From Roseiarcus sp963813195 (GTDB lineage Bacteria > Pseudomonadota > Alphaproteobacteria > Rhizobiales > Beijerinckiaceae), in the NCBI GenBank assembly GCA_963813195.1, contig CAWEYC010000012.1, forward strand, positions 580,577 to 644,576: a stretch of DNA of 64,000 nucleotides. Reading direction: 5' to 3'. The notes under the pieces were generated by a model. The model was not told the DNA's origin and did not search any database. It was given only the letters and a program-made list of their open reading frames with translations. Position 1 is the stretch's first letter; every line of letters begins with the position of its first letter. Below, piece after piece: positions 43,314 through 52,290 of the stretch. The translations under genes were made by a program, and so were the position numbers.

Positions 43314-44309
43314 TCAAAGACCCTCTTTGACCTTCGCCGCGACATCCGCCGGGACCCACTTGGTCCAGACCTCGGGGTCGCTCTTGAGGAAGTGCTTTGC
43401 GCCATCGTCGCCGGTCGCCTGATTGTCGGTCATCCACGCCAGGAGCTTGTTGACGGTGGCGTTGGCCCATGAGCGGTCCTTCAGATAGCCCATCGCGACG
43501 CTGCCGCGCTCGGCGAATTTGGCCGTCACCAGAGTGTCGACATGATCCTTCGACCACGCATCCGGCTTCGGATCCGGGCAAACGACCGTGTAGCAGCGCT
43601 TCCACTCGGCGTCGTCGAAGGGAACGCCGGGGTCGAGCTTGACCATCTCGTATTTGCCGAGCAGCGCGGTCGGCGCCCAGTAGTAGCCGAGCCAGCCCTG
43701 CTTGTGCTCGTAGGCCTTGGCGAGCGAACCGTCGAGGCCAGCCGCCGAGCCCGGGTCGACGAGGACGAACCCGGCCTTCTGGGCGCCGAACGCCTTGAAC
43801 ATCTGCCCGGTCACGCGCGTGCCGCCCCATCCCTGCGGACCGTTGAAGACAGCGCCCTTCGAGGGATCTTCCGGCGAGGGGAAGAGTTCTGGATGCTTCA
43901 GCGCGTCAGCGATCGTCTTGATGTCGGGATGGGCGTCGGCGACGTATTTCGGAATCCACCAGCCCTGCACGCCGCCGTCGGACAGAGACGGCCCTGCGAC
44001 CACCAGCTTGCCATCCTTCACGCCGCGGTTCACGACGTCGGGCAGCAGATCGATCCACCCCTCGGGGGCGATATCGGGTTCGCCTTTCTCGGTCATCGAG
44101 GTGATGGTCGGCACGGTGTCGCCGACCACGATGTTGACGTTGCAGCCGTAGCCCTTCGTCAGGATGATCTTGTCGATGCTCGAAAGAACTTCGGCCGACT
44201 GCCAGTTCATGCTGGCGATGGTGACGTCGCCGCAGCCCGCGGCCCAAGCCGCGCCGCCGGACCCGAACACGCCCACGGCGAGAGCGGTGGTCGCAAGAAA
44301 TGCCTTCAT
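43314..44309 (-). CDS. proX: Glycine betaine/proline ABC transporter substrate-binding protein
   Basis: Periplasmic solute receptor of 331 residues: signal peptide (MKAFLATTALAVGVFGSGGAAWA) and an OpuAC-type fold (VTIASMNWQSAEVLSSIDKIIL, GWIDLLPDVV, GGVQGWWIPKYVADAHPD, KQGWLGYYWAPTALL). Trp-rich segments such as VQGWWIP and YYWAP fit an aromatic cage for quaternary amines. It is first in the operon and, with the demethylase next door, may bind glycine betaine or proline betaine. The TetR gene lies 158 bases upstream on the same strand. Confidence 0.92.
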   Translation of the reverse strand: MKAFLATTALAVGVFGSGGAAWAAGCGDVTIASMNWQSAEVLSSIDKIILTKGYGCNVNIVVGDTVPTITSMTEKGEPDIAPEGWIDLLPDVVNRGVKDGKLVVAGPSLSDGGVQGWWIPKYVADAHPDIKTIADALKHPELFPSPEDPSKGAVFNGPQGWGGTRVTGQMFKAFGAQKAGFVLVDPGSAAGLDGSLAKAYEHKQGWLGYYWAPTALLGKYEMVKLDPGVPFDDAEWKRCYTVVCPDPKPDAWSKDHVDTLVTAKFAERGSVAMGYLKDRSWANATVNKLLAWMTDNQATGDDGAKHFLKSDPEVWTKWVPADVAAKVKEGL

Positions 44310-44467
44310 TGTCGTTTCCCTATCGCTTGGGCGCTCAACGTTAAGTCGGACGATGAGCGGCGCCCTTTCGCTCTCCGTCCAGTTTCCGTTCCACTCCGGG
44401 CGCCGCTCGCGGGATCGTCGCGTCGGGCTCGAAGCAAGTTTCCTGCCAAATCGGCGCGCTCCCGACA

Positions 44468-45130
44468 TCACAATGCAGGGGCCCGCGCGACCGCGGGCGG
44501 CTTGGCCGCCAAGCCGTGCCGTGAAAAGAAGCGCTCCATTTCGCTCGAACGCGGCGGCTTGCCGGCGAAAACGCCGATATATTCTGGAATGCGCGACATT
44601 CTGAGATCGATGTCTTCCTCCGTCTTCATCGAGATGTAGCCGATTTGGGTGAGATAGATAGCTCGGCTTCGGACATCCGCGGCGAGCGCATCGAAGCCGA
44701 AGCGAACGAACATGTCCATCAGCGCCTTCACGCGCGTCGCGTCGGCGGCGGCGATCTCCGCCGCGACCTCCGGGGATTGATGGGCCCAACTGCGCACCGC
44801 GAATTCGAGGCGGGAATCAAATAGAGCCGCATCGAGCCAGCAGTCGAATACGTTGAGGATCGCCTCGCCGATGCTCTCGGCGTAACTCTCGGCCTGTTTC
44901 ACGAGATTGCCGGTGTTCTTCGCCCGCCACCGATCGATCAGCGTAGTCAAAAGCGCCCCGCGATCCCGGAAGAACCAGTAGAAGCTCGTACGGGAAAGCG
45001 CGAGCCGTTTCGACAGCGGCAGTATCCTCACCGCGTCGACGCCGGATTCGAGCAAGCATTCGTAGGCGGCTTCCAGCCAGCCTTCGCGTGACCCGCGCCA
45101 ACCCGTTTCGCTCTGCTTGGAGGGCCGCAT
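44468..45130 (-). CDS. TetR-family transcriptional regulator
   Basis: A 220-residue repressor-type protein. The N-terminal helix-turn-helix is REGWLEAAYECLLESGVDAVRILPLSKRLALSRTSFYWFFRDRGALLTTLID, followed by an all-helical ligand domain (about 60-190). The ATG at 45130 is preferred over a GTG at 45199, which would lie inside the intergenic palindrome. It is divergent from the demethylase gene and upstream of proX on the same strand, so it may control both, with a betaine-derived ligand; this is inferred from position. Confidence 0.88.
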   Translation of the reverse strand: MRPSKQSETGWRGSREGWLEAAYECLLESGVDAVRILPLSKRLALSRTSFYWFFRDRGALLTTLIDRWRAKNTGNLVKQAESYAESIGEAILNVFDCWLDAALFDSRLEFAVRSWAHQSPEVAAEIAAADATRVKALMDMFVRFGFDALAADVRSRAIYLTQIGYISMKTEEDIDLRMSRIPEYIGVFAGKPPRSSEMERFFSRHGLAAKPPAVARAPAL

Positions 45131-45192
45131 AGGCCTGACAATAACGCCGAAAACGCGCCGCGCAATGGGATTGTACGAGCCTGTCGGCAAAA

Positions 45193-45221
45193 TTGACACT
45201 AGTGAACAGTTTGCCTAGTTT
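45193..45221 (+). promoter_or_regulatory. Promoter and CACTAGTG palindrome between the TetR and demethylase genes
   Basis: TTGACA (45193-45198), 17 bases, then TAGTTT (45216-45221). The eight-base palindrome CACTAGTG (45197-45204) overlaps the -35, a typical TetR operator position. The demethylase ATG is 32 bases downstream. Confidence 0.5.
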
Positions 45222-45253
45222 CGCGATCCACCGGTGCTCGCGAGGCCTAGGGC

Positions 45254-47290
45254 ATGACCAACGATCCGCTTCTGCAACCGTTTCGGCTGAAGCATCTGAC
45301 GTTGCGAAACCGGCTGATGATCACGGCGCACGAGCCGGCCTACGCCGAGGACGGCATGCCGAAGGCCGCCTATCGCGCCTACCATGTCGAGCGCGCCAAG
45401 GCGGGGGTCGCCTTGACGATGACGGCCGGCTCGGCGACCGTTTCGCGCGACAGCCCGCCGGCCTTCAACAATGTCCTCGCCTACAAGGACGAAGTCGTCG
45501 GCTGGCTGCGGGATCTCGCCGACGCCTGCCACGAACACGGCGCCGCCGTGATGATCCAGTTGACGCATCTCGGCCGGCGCACGCGCTGGGACAGAGCTGA
45601 CTGGCTTCCCGTCGTCTCCCCCTCGCACCGTCGCGAGGCGGCGCATCGCGCCTTTCCCAAGCAGCTCGAGGATTGGGACATTGCGCGGATCGTCGCCGAT
45701 TACGCCGACGCTGCCGAGCGGATGCGCGCCGCCGGGCTCGACGGCGTCGAACTCGAGGCCTACGGCCATCTGATCGACCAGTTCTGGTCGCCGCTGACCA
45801 ATACGCTCGATGGTCCCTATGGCGGTTCGCTCGACAATCGCCTGCGCTTCGCCTTCGAGGTGATCGCGGCCATTCGCAAGCGCGTCGGCGCCGAATTCAT
45901 CCTTGGACTGCGCCTGACCGCCGACGAGGCGCTCGCCGGCGGCCTAACCTCGACGGACGGGCTCGAGATAGCGCAGCGCCTGAAGGCCTCGGGGATGGTG
46001 GATTTCTTCAATGTCGTGCGCGGCCATATCGACACCGACGCCGGGCTGACCGACGTCATCCCCGTGCAGGGCATGCCCAGCGCGCCGCACCTCGATTTCG
46101 CCGGAGAACTGCGCGCCGCGACGGGAATGCCGACCTTTCACGCCGCGCGGATCGCCGACGTCGCGACCGCCCGTCACGCGATCGCAACGGGCAAATTGGA
46201 CATGGTCGGCATGACGCGCGCGCACATCGCCGATCCCCATATCGTGCGCAAGATCGTGCAAGGCCGCGAGGACGAAATCCGCCCCTGCGTCGGCGCCAAC
46301 TACTGCCTCGACCGCATCTACCAGGGCGGCGAGGCGTTTTGCTTGCACAACGCCGCCACCGGGCGCGAATTGACGATGCCGCACGAGATCGCGCGTAGCG
46401 ACGAGCGGCGCAGAATCGTCATCGTCGGCGCCGGGCCCGCCGGCTTGGAGGCGGCGCGCGTCGCGGCCGAGCGGGGGCACGAGATCGTCGTGTTCGAGGC
46501 CGCGAGCCAGCCGGGCGGGCAGGTGCGCCTGACCGCGCGCAGCGCGCGCCGGCGCGAGATGATGGGGATCGTCGATTGGCGGATGGCGCAGTGCCTGGCG
46601 CGCGGCGTGACCTTCCGTTTCGATGTCTGGGCCGAGGCCGGCGACGTCATGCGCGAAAATCCCGATGTCGCGATCATCGCCACCGGCGGTCTTCCCGACA
46701 CCGAGATTCTTTCGAGCGGCAACGACCTCGTCGCCTCGGCCTGGGACATTCTGTCGGGCGATGTGAAGCCCGCCGCCAACGTGCTGCTGTTCGACGACGC
46801 CGGCGACCACGCGGCGCTGCAGGCGGCGGAGATCATCGCCGCGACGGGCGCGAAGCTGGAGATCATGACGCCCGATCGCGCCTTCGCGCCCGAGGTCATG
46901 GCGATGAATCTCGTGCCCTATATGCGCAGCCTACAGGTGCGCGACGTCGCGTTCACCGTCGGCTTTCGCCTGACGAGCGCGAGGCGCGAGGGCAATCGAT
47001 TGATCGCGACCGTCGGCAGCGACTATGTCTCGGCGGACAAGGAACGCATTGTCGAGCAGATCGTCGTCAATCACGGCACGCTGCCGTTGGACGAACTCTA
47101 TTTCGCCCTGAAGCCGCATTCCCTGAATGGCGGCGCCGTCGACCACGACGCGCTGCTCGCCGGCCGGCGGCAGACAATTCGCGTCAACCCGCAAGGCGGC
47201 TTCCAGCTCTTCCGCATCGGCGACGCCGTCGCCGCGCGCAACACCCATGCTGCGATCTACGACGCCCTGCGGCTCATGATCGGGGTTTGA
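45254..47290 (+). CDS. Dimethylglycine/N-methylproline demethylase-like flavoenzyme
   Basis: A 678-residue protein of the trimethylamine dehydrogenase/2,4-dienoyl-CoA reductase group. An old-yellow-enzyme barrel (LKHLTLRNRLMITAHEP, GVELEAYGHLIDQFWSPLTN, DGPYGGSLDNRLRFAFEVI) is followed by an Fe-S segment and a pyridine-nucleotide/FAD domain (IVIVGAGPAGLEAARVA, FEAASQPGGQVRL). The form is closest to DgcA and stachydrine/N-methylproline demethylases. In TMADH four Cys bind the cluster; here Cys345, Cys351 and Cys363 are present but the second position is Ala348. I believe this is usual for the DgcA-like branch but cannot verify it. With proXWV it suggests uptake and demethylation of a betaine. 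Confidence 0.85.
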   Translation: MTNDPLLQPFRLKHLTLRNRLMITAHEPAYAEDGMPKAAYRAYHVERAKAGVALTMTAGSATVSRDSPPAFNNVLAYKDEVVGWLRDLADACHEHGAAVMIQLTHLGRRTRWDRADWLPVVSPSHRREAAHRAFPKQLEDWDIARIVADYADAAERMRAAGLDGVELEAYGHLIDQFWSPLTNTLDGPYGGSLDNRLRFAFEVIAAIRKRVGAEFILGLRLTADEALAGGLTSTDGLEIAQRLKASGMVDFFNVVRGHIDTDAGLTDVIPVQGMPSAPHLDFAGELRAATGMPTFHAARIADVATARHAIATGKLDMVGMTRAHIADPHIVRKIVQGREDEIRPCVGANYCLDRIYQGGEAFCLHNAATGRELTMPHEIARSDERRRIVIVGAGPAGLEAARVAAERGHEIVVFEAASQPGGQVRLTARSARRREMMGIVDWRMAQCLARGVTFRFDVWAEAGDVMRENPDVAIIATGGLPDTEILSSGNDLVASAWDILSGDVKPAANVLLFDDAGDHAALQAAEIIAATGAKLEIMTPDRAFAPEVMAMNLVPYMRSLQVRDVAFTVGFRLTSARREGNRLIATVGSDYVSADKERIVEQIVVNHGTLPLDELYFALKPHSLNGGAVDHDALLAGRRQTIRVNPQGGFQLFRIGDAVAARNTHAAIYDALRLMIGV

Positions 47291-47314
47291 CGTCCCGCCG
47301 CGACAGCGAATGCG

Positions 47315-47575
47315 TCACTTGCCGTTTGGATTTTCATAGCAGCGGTAGCCGAGCAACTCCTGGTGGTACCCCCACACCGCCTCTGCTTGGTCCGGCGCGC
47401 AAAGATTGGCGTTTCGGACGACATGATGGAACCGTCCGGAGCCTGATTGAACGATGATGTACGCCCGTGGATCGTTGTTCGGCCAGAGCGCTGTTCCGCC
47501 GGGATTCGCCGATTGGGCGTACGCCGCGGATGTCAGCCAAAAGAGCGCCACAGCGCTCCACTGAAGCTGCCTCAT
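47315..47575 (-). CDS. Small secreted protein, intact paralogue of the IS-split gene
   Basis: Not recognised as a named family. 86 residues with a signal peptide (MRQLQWSAVALFWLTSAAYAQ) and a mature part of about 65 residues with two Cys (NANLCAPDQ and GYRCYENP). The block VVRNANLC..., AVW, LLGYRCYE.PNG is shared with the disrupted gene at 6929-8327, including the start-site context GGAGGCGATCATGAG. One disulfide is likely. The ATG at 47575 is set by the Shine-Dalgarno and the signal peptide. It lies convergent to the demethylase, 25 bases past its stop. Probably periplasmic or extracellular. Confidence 0.75.
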   Translation of the reverse strand: MRQLQWSAVALFWLTSAAYAQSANPGGTALWPNNDPRAYIIVQSGSGRFHHVVRNANLCAPDQAEAVWGYHQELLGYRCYENPNGK

Positions 47576-47998
47576 GATCGCCTCCATAAGACTCATACGC
47601 CGACTCGCCGGCGACGGCGCTGGTCGCGAAGTCGAATGCCTCGCGCGCGCGCTCATGGTTCCGTTAATTGCGACGCTGTAGCGGAGTCGGCAATAGTTCA
47701 ACAATAATTATGCAGTCGTAATTGCCTATAGCAAGTCGACTGTTCTTGTGGCGACTGTATAATCAATATGTACACATCAGCCAGTACAAATTAAATACTG
47801 CAGAACGGTGGTCAATTCAATTAATATAAATTTTATCCCGCGTCAAAGTCCGGCGCCGGAGAGCGCCGTTGAGAAAATATTGGGGATGTAAACTGCGGAA
47901 CAAGCACCCGACGGTCACAAGCCCGTGTCACGCTGTAGAACGCTTGTCCGCCTTGCCTGGTTCCGAAGGCTTTCCGCGAACCGGCCCGGCGCGGCGCT
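47576..47998. other. AT-rich intergenic region
   Basis: About 420 bases with no gene, on the promoter side of the small secreted protein. From 47690 to 47850 it is strongly AT-rich, much like the region upstream of the paralogue at 6929. No clear terminator for mutT and no RNA family was recognised. Confidence 0.45.
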
Positions 47999-48400
47999 TC
48001 AGCCCAGCAAGTCCAACAAATGCGGGATCAGCGGCTCGTCGGCCGGGGGCATGGGATAGGCGCGCAGGTCCCTTGGGCGGACCCACTTCAATGCCTGGCC
48101 TTCGAGCGGCTGAACGAATCCCTCCCAACGCCGGCAGACATAGAGCGGCATCAGGAGGTGGAAGTCTTCGTAGGCGTGGCTGGCGAAGGTCAGCGGCGCT
48201 AGGCACGGCGCCTTGACGAGGATGCCCAACTCCTCGCGCAGTTCCCGGATGAGCGCGTCCTCCGGCCGCTCATCCGGCGCGATCTTGCCGCCGGGGAACT
48301 CCCACAGGCCCTCCAGCGCCTTGCCCTTCGGGCGCTGGGCGATCAGCACGCGGTCGTCGACATCGACGAGCGCCGCGGCGACGACGAACAGCAGTTTCAA
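47999..48400 (-). CDS. mutT: NUDIX hydrolase, MutT type (8-oxo-dGTP diphosphatase)
   Basis: A 133-residue NUDIX enzyme that removes oxidised dGTP from the pool. The NUDIX box is complete: GKIAPDERPEDALIRELREELGI, within the GLWEFPGGKI start. Ends QALKWVRPRDL, typical of MutT. The start appears to be TTG at 48400, which overlaps the TGA of argJ (TTGA); longer in-frame starts fall inside argJ. It is thus coupled to argJ, an order common in alphaproteobacteria. Confidence 0.88.
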   Translation of the reverse strand: MKLLFVVAAALVDVDDRVLIAQRPKGKALEGLWEFPGGKIAPDERPEDALIRELREELGILVKAPCLAPLTFASHAYEDFHLLMPLYVCRRWEGFVQPLEGQALKWVRPRDLRAYPMPPADEPLIPHLLDLLG

Positions 48401-49644
48401 GAGCGATAGTCGCCGTTGATGGCGACGTACCCCTTCGTCAGGTCGCAGGTCCACACTTTCGCGGTCGCGGTCCCGACGCCGACTTGGACGCCGATGACAA
48501 TCTTTTTTCGTTTCATGTAGTCGGAGGCGGCGGCCTCGTCATAGTCGGGGTCGCGCTGGCCGGCGTGGGCGACGCGGATGTCGCCAAAGCGGATGGAGAG
48601 CTTGTCGCGCTCGGCCTTTTCACCGGACTTGCCGACCGCCATCACGACGCGGCCCCAATTGGCGTCCTCGCCGGCGCAGGCGGTCTTGACCAATGGCGAA
48701 TTGGCGATGGACAGCGCGATGCGCTTGGCCGCCTTGCGCGACGCAGCGCCGGCGACGCTGACCTCGATGAACTTGCTGGCGCCCTCGCCGTCGCAGACGA
48801 CCTGCTGCGCGAGATCGAGCAGCAATTTGTCGAGCGCGCGCCGGAATGCGTTCAGGCGCGGATCGGCGGCGTCGTCGATCTGCGGCGCCCCGCGCTCGGC
48901 GGCGGCGCCGGTCGCAAACAGCAACAATGTGTCCGATGTCGACGTGTCGCTGTCGACCGTGATCGCGTTGAAGGAGCGGTTGGCCGATTTACCGAGCAGC
49001 GCCTGCAGGGCAGGGGCGGCGATCGGCGCGTCGGTGAAGACGAAGGACAGCATCGTCGCCATATCCGGCGCGATCATGCCGGCGCCCTTGGCGATGCCGT
49101 TGATCGTCACGTCCGCGTCGCCCAGTTTCACTCTCGCGGTCGCGACCTTGGGGAACGTGTCGGTGGTCATGATCGCCTTGGCGGCGTCCATCAAGGCGTC
49201 TGGCTTGGCCGCGGCGACCAAGGCGTCGAGCACGCGCGCGATCCGGCTGGCTTCGAGCGGCTCGCCGATCACGCCGGTCGAGGCCATGTAGATCTCACGC
49301 GGCGCGGCGCCCGTCGCCTTGCCGGCCGCCGCCGCGACGTCTGCGACGGCGCTCGCGCCGAGTGCGCCGGTAAATGCGTTGGCGTTGCCGGAATTGACGA
49401 TCAGCGCGCGCGCCTCGCCGCTCGGCAGGTTGGCGCGGCACCAATCGACCGGCGCCGAAGGGCATTTCGAGCGCGTGAAAACGCCCGCGACCTGCGCCGG
49501 CCGATCGAATAGCGCGAGCATAACGTCGGTGCGGCCGGCGTAACGCACCCCCGCCGCGATCGTGGCGAAACGCACGCCCTCGATCGCCGGCAAAGCCGGG
49601 TATTTCTTCGGCGCGAGCGGGGAGAGCGGGGCGGGAGCGGCCAT
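48397..49644 (-). CDS. argJ: Bifunctional ornithine acetyltransferase/N-acetylglutamate synthase
   Basis: Arginine biosynthesis: moves the acetyl group from N-acetylornithine to glutamate and can also use acetyl-CoA. The 415-residue precursor cuts itself at the conserved KGAGMIAPDMATMLSF site, with the Thr of ATML as the nucleophile of the beta chain. Other signs are IVNSGNANAFTG, the TGVIGEPLE loop and VKTACAGEDANWGRV. Cytosolic. It lies between a parvulin gene (109 bases upstream) and mutT (overlap). Confidence 0.95.
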   Translation of the reverse strand: MAAPAPLSPLAPKKYPALPAIEGVRFATIAAGVRYAGRTDVMLALFDRPAQVAGVFTRSKCPSAPVDWCRANLPSGEARALIVNSGNANAFTGALGASAVADVAAAAGKATGAAPREIYMASTGVIGEPLEASRIARVLDALVAAAKPDALMDAAKAIMTTDTFPKVATARVKLGDADVTINGIAKGAGMIAPDMATMLSFVFTDAPIAAPALQALLGKSANRSFNAITVDSDTSTSDTLLLFATGAAAERGAPQIDDAADPRLNAFRRALDKLLLDLAQQVVCDGEGASKFIEVSVAGAASRKAAKRIALSIANSPLVKTACAGEDANWGRVVMAVGKSGEKAERDKLSIRFGDIRVAHAGQRDPDYDEAAASDYMKRKKIVIGVQVGVGTATAKVWTCDLTKGYVAINGDYRS

Positions 49645-49753
49645 GATGCGGGGGTCCTCGTTACGAGCCTGTCAGCGTGATGAAGTAGAGCGGGACAGCT
49701 CTTACCAGATCACGCTTGGGAGGGAATGCCCCGATCAGGACGTCTTCGGCCCG

Positions 49754-50677
49754 TCAGGGCGTTTTGGGCTTGGCGTCGCCGGCGGGCGCCTTGGAGTCGC
49801 CAGCGGGCGCCTTGGCGCCGCTGTCGGGAGCAGCGGGCACGGCCGGCTTCTCCTCCTGGTCCATGCGCTCGATCTTGACGCCCTGGTGCAGCGACGCGAT
49901 CAAGTCGCTCTGCGCCTTTTGAGCGACGTAGCGAGCCGCCTGGTCCTTGACCTGGTCGAAGCTCGGGAAGGTCTTCATCCGGCGTCCTTCGACCTTGATG
50001 ATGTGCCAGCCGAACTGGCTCTTCACGGGATCGGAGATCTGGCCCGGTTGGAGCTTGAAGGCGGCGTCGGCGAATTCCGGCACCATGCGGTCCTTGGTGA
50101 ACCAGCCGAGATCGCCGCCGTCGCCGGCCGGGTCCTTCGAGAGTTCGGTCGCCACCTTGGCGAAATCTTCGCCAGCCTTGACGCGCGCGAGAGCGGCCTT
50201 GGCCTCCGCCTCGGTCGGCACCAGGATGTGGCGGGCGTGAATTTCCTCGACCGGGGGTTGCGCCTTGGCCGCTTCGTCATAGGCCTTGTGTTCGGCCGCG
50301 TCGGTGGTCGCCGCCTTGGCGACATTGGTCAGCAACGCCTCCATCTCCAGCTTGTCGTGGTAATAGGCGAGGCGGCGGGCGAAATCGGCGCTCGCGTCGA
50401 GCTTGTCGGCCTCGGCCTTCTTGGCGACCAGACGCAAATCGATGAGGTAGTCGAGCACGTATTTCTCGCGGGCCGGCCCTTCTAGCTTCGGCGGCAGGCC
50501 CGGCCCGATGTCGAGCAGGGCATCGTTCACGTCGTCCTCGGTGATCGGAACGCCGTCGACCTTGGCGAGAACCTTGGGGTCCGCATGGGCGGCGCCGGCC
50601 AGAAGCAGGGCCGCGCCGACGCTGGAGGCGAGGGAAAGGGCGAGCCGGCGAGCCGGCGGTTGCAGGGAATATTTCAT
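49754..50677 (-). CDS. Exported parvulin-type peptidyl-prolyl isomerase
   Basis: Periplasmic folding helper of 307 residues. Signal peptide (RLALSLASSVGAALLLAGAAHA), a SurA-N-like helical part (VDGVPITEDDVNDALLDIG), a parvulin domain (EIHARHILVPTEAEAKAAL ... GGDLGWFTKDRMVPEFADAAF ... SQFGWHIIKVEGRR) and a Pro/Ala/Lys-rich tail with the repeated unit KAPAGD. The ATG at 50677 is fixed by the signal peptide. In many relatives secA stands upstream; here an unrelated acyltransferase does. Confidence 0.9.
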   Translation of the reverse strand: MKYSLQPPARRLALSLASSVGAALLLAGAAHADPKVLAKVDGVPITEDDVNDALLDIGPGLPPKLEGPAREKYVLDYLIDLRLVAKKAEADKLDASADFARRLAYYHDKLEMEALLTNVAKAATTDAAEHKAYDEAAKAQPPVEEIHARHILVPTEAEAKAALARVKAGEDFAKVATELSKDPAGDGGDLGWFTKDRMVPEFADAAFKLQPGQISDPVKSQFGWHIIKVEGRRMKTFPSFDQVKDQAARYVAQKAQSDLIASLHQGVKIERMDQEEKPAVPAAPDSGAKAPAGDSKAPAGDAKPKTP

Positions 50678-51003
50678 GGAAGCTCCTGTGCGGAGGCGTC
50701 CAAGCCTCCTCGTTTTGTGTCTCGGCACGCGCCTATAATGGGATTCAGCCGAATTTGCGAGTGGGGGAGGCGACAGCCCCGCCACAATCCTGCAACGGAA
50801 GCGTCGACCGAGACAGTCGAGCGGCGCCGGCGAAGCACCGTTCCCGGACGCCGCCCGCTGGATGTTTTCGTCAGGGTTTTAACCGGCCGACAAGTCTGCC
50901 CTGTCATTGTGCGCGACGGAGCGGGGCCATTCGCGTTCGAGCGAATGCGGCGGTGGCCGGCTCGAAAAAACACAATTCGCGCCGGCGGGCGCAATGGGCG
51001 CTA

Positions 51004-52290
51004 ATGATCGTCGAGTCGAGAGCGCTGGAGTTCGGGTCCGCGCCCACGGCGCGGGTTATGGGTGGCGGCGCGCCGATGCGCGTCTCGCCAGGCGCCGCGG
51101 CGGTCTCAGGCGCGGTCCATCCCCAATATCTCTACCTCGACGCTTTACGCGGATGGGCGATCCTCATGGTCATGCTCATCCACGTCGGCGTGCAATTGAC
51201 CGTCCCCAGCCCCGGGTTCGGGCAGGATTCTCTGATCGCGCTGCCGCCGTGGATCGCTAAGATTTGCGTCTATTCCCGGCACGGCGTCCAATTGTTCTTT
51301 ATTGTCAGCGCCATGTCGCTGACGTTCAGCGCGCTGGCACGCGATTCCTTTGACCTCGGAGCGTTCGCGATTCGGCGATTCCTGCGCATCGCGCCGATGT
51401 TCTACCTCGCCATTGTCCTCTATCTCGTGCGGGACGGTTGGGGTCCGCGCGCGTGGGCCCCGCACGGGATCGACGTCATTGACGTCGCCGCGACGTTCGG
51501 CTTCGTCAACATCTGGCGCGATTCGGCCATCAACAGCGTCGTCCCCGGCGATTGGTCGATCAGCGCCGAGATGAACTTCTATGCGCTGCTGCCGTGCGCC
51601 GTCTGGATCGGCCGCCGCTCGTTGAAAGCCTTGCTCGGCCTCGTCCTGATCGCCTTCGCCGCCGACCTGGCCTACGAGCGTATTCATCATGTCGCTCCCG
51701 GCTTTCCAGACGATCTGGCGATCGTGTTTCCCAGCCAGCTGCCAACCTTCCTGATCGGCGTCGCCACCGCGGTTCTGATCGTCGGGGCCCCGCCGCGGAT
51801 ACGAACGGAGCGTTGGGAGAGGCTCAATCGGGGCTTCGGCGCCGCTTTGCTGGCGTTCATCGTTCTGGGGCTGCCGCAGACCCCGTGGGCGGCCAATGTC
51901 GCGCTTTTCGGCGTGTTGTGTTGTGGTTTGGCCTACACGCTGCATGCGAGCGGGGAAAGCGCCATCGCGAATCGCGCGATCGCCCGGATCGGAACGGTCT
52001 CGTTCAGCATGTATCTCATGCATTTCGCCCTCTTGCCGCCGATCTCGCGATTATGCCTGGCTATGACGTCCAACCGCGGCCTCCCCATGCTGGCGCTCGA
52101 CTATGCCGCGGTGGCCGCCGCGACGTTCGTTTTCGCCTTGGCGGCCCACCGGTTCGTCGAGACGCCTTTCATTCGCCTCGGCGCGCGTCTCAGCGCCCAA
52201 TGGACCATCCGGGCTGGAAGCCGGCGCAGCGCGGCCGAGGCGAAAGTCGCGGACCGACGATCCCTCGGGGTAGGAGCGGTCGACATCTAA
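51004..52290 (+). CDS. Acyltransferase family 3 membrane protein
   Basis: Integral membrane O-acyltransferase of 404-428 residues with about ten TM segments. The N-terminal YLDALRGWAILMVMLIHVGV holds the Arg and His conserved in this family, and the last TM ends HRFVETPFIRLG. Members add acetyl or other acyl groups to surface polysaccharides, lipids or antibiotics. The start is uncertain: ATGs at 51004, 51058 and 51076 are in frame and none has a strong Shine-Dalgarno. It stands alone, 326 bases from the divergent parvulin gene. Confidence 0.85.
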   Translation: MIVESRALEFGSAPTARVMGGGAPMRVSPGAAAVSGAVHPQYLYLDALRGWAILMVMLIHVGVQLTVPSPGFGQDSLIALPPWIAKICVYSRHGVQLFFIVSAMSLTFSALARDSFDLGAFAIRRFLRIAPMFYLAIVLYLVRDGWGPRAWAPHGIDVIDVAATFGFVNIWRDSAINSVVPGDWSISAEMNFYALLPCAVWIGRRSLKALLGLVLIAFAADLAYERIHHVAPGFPDDLAIVFPSQLPTFLIGVATAVLIVGAPPRIRTERWERLNRGFGAALLAFIVLGLPQTPWAANVALFGVLCCGLAYTLHASGESAIANRAIARIGTVSFSMYLMHFALLPPISRLCLAMTSNRGLPMLALDYAAVAAATFVFALAAHRFVETPFIRLGARLSAQWTIRAGSRRSAAEAKVADRRSLGVGAVDI

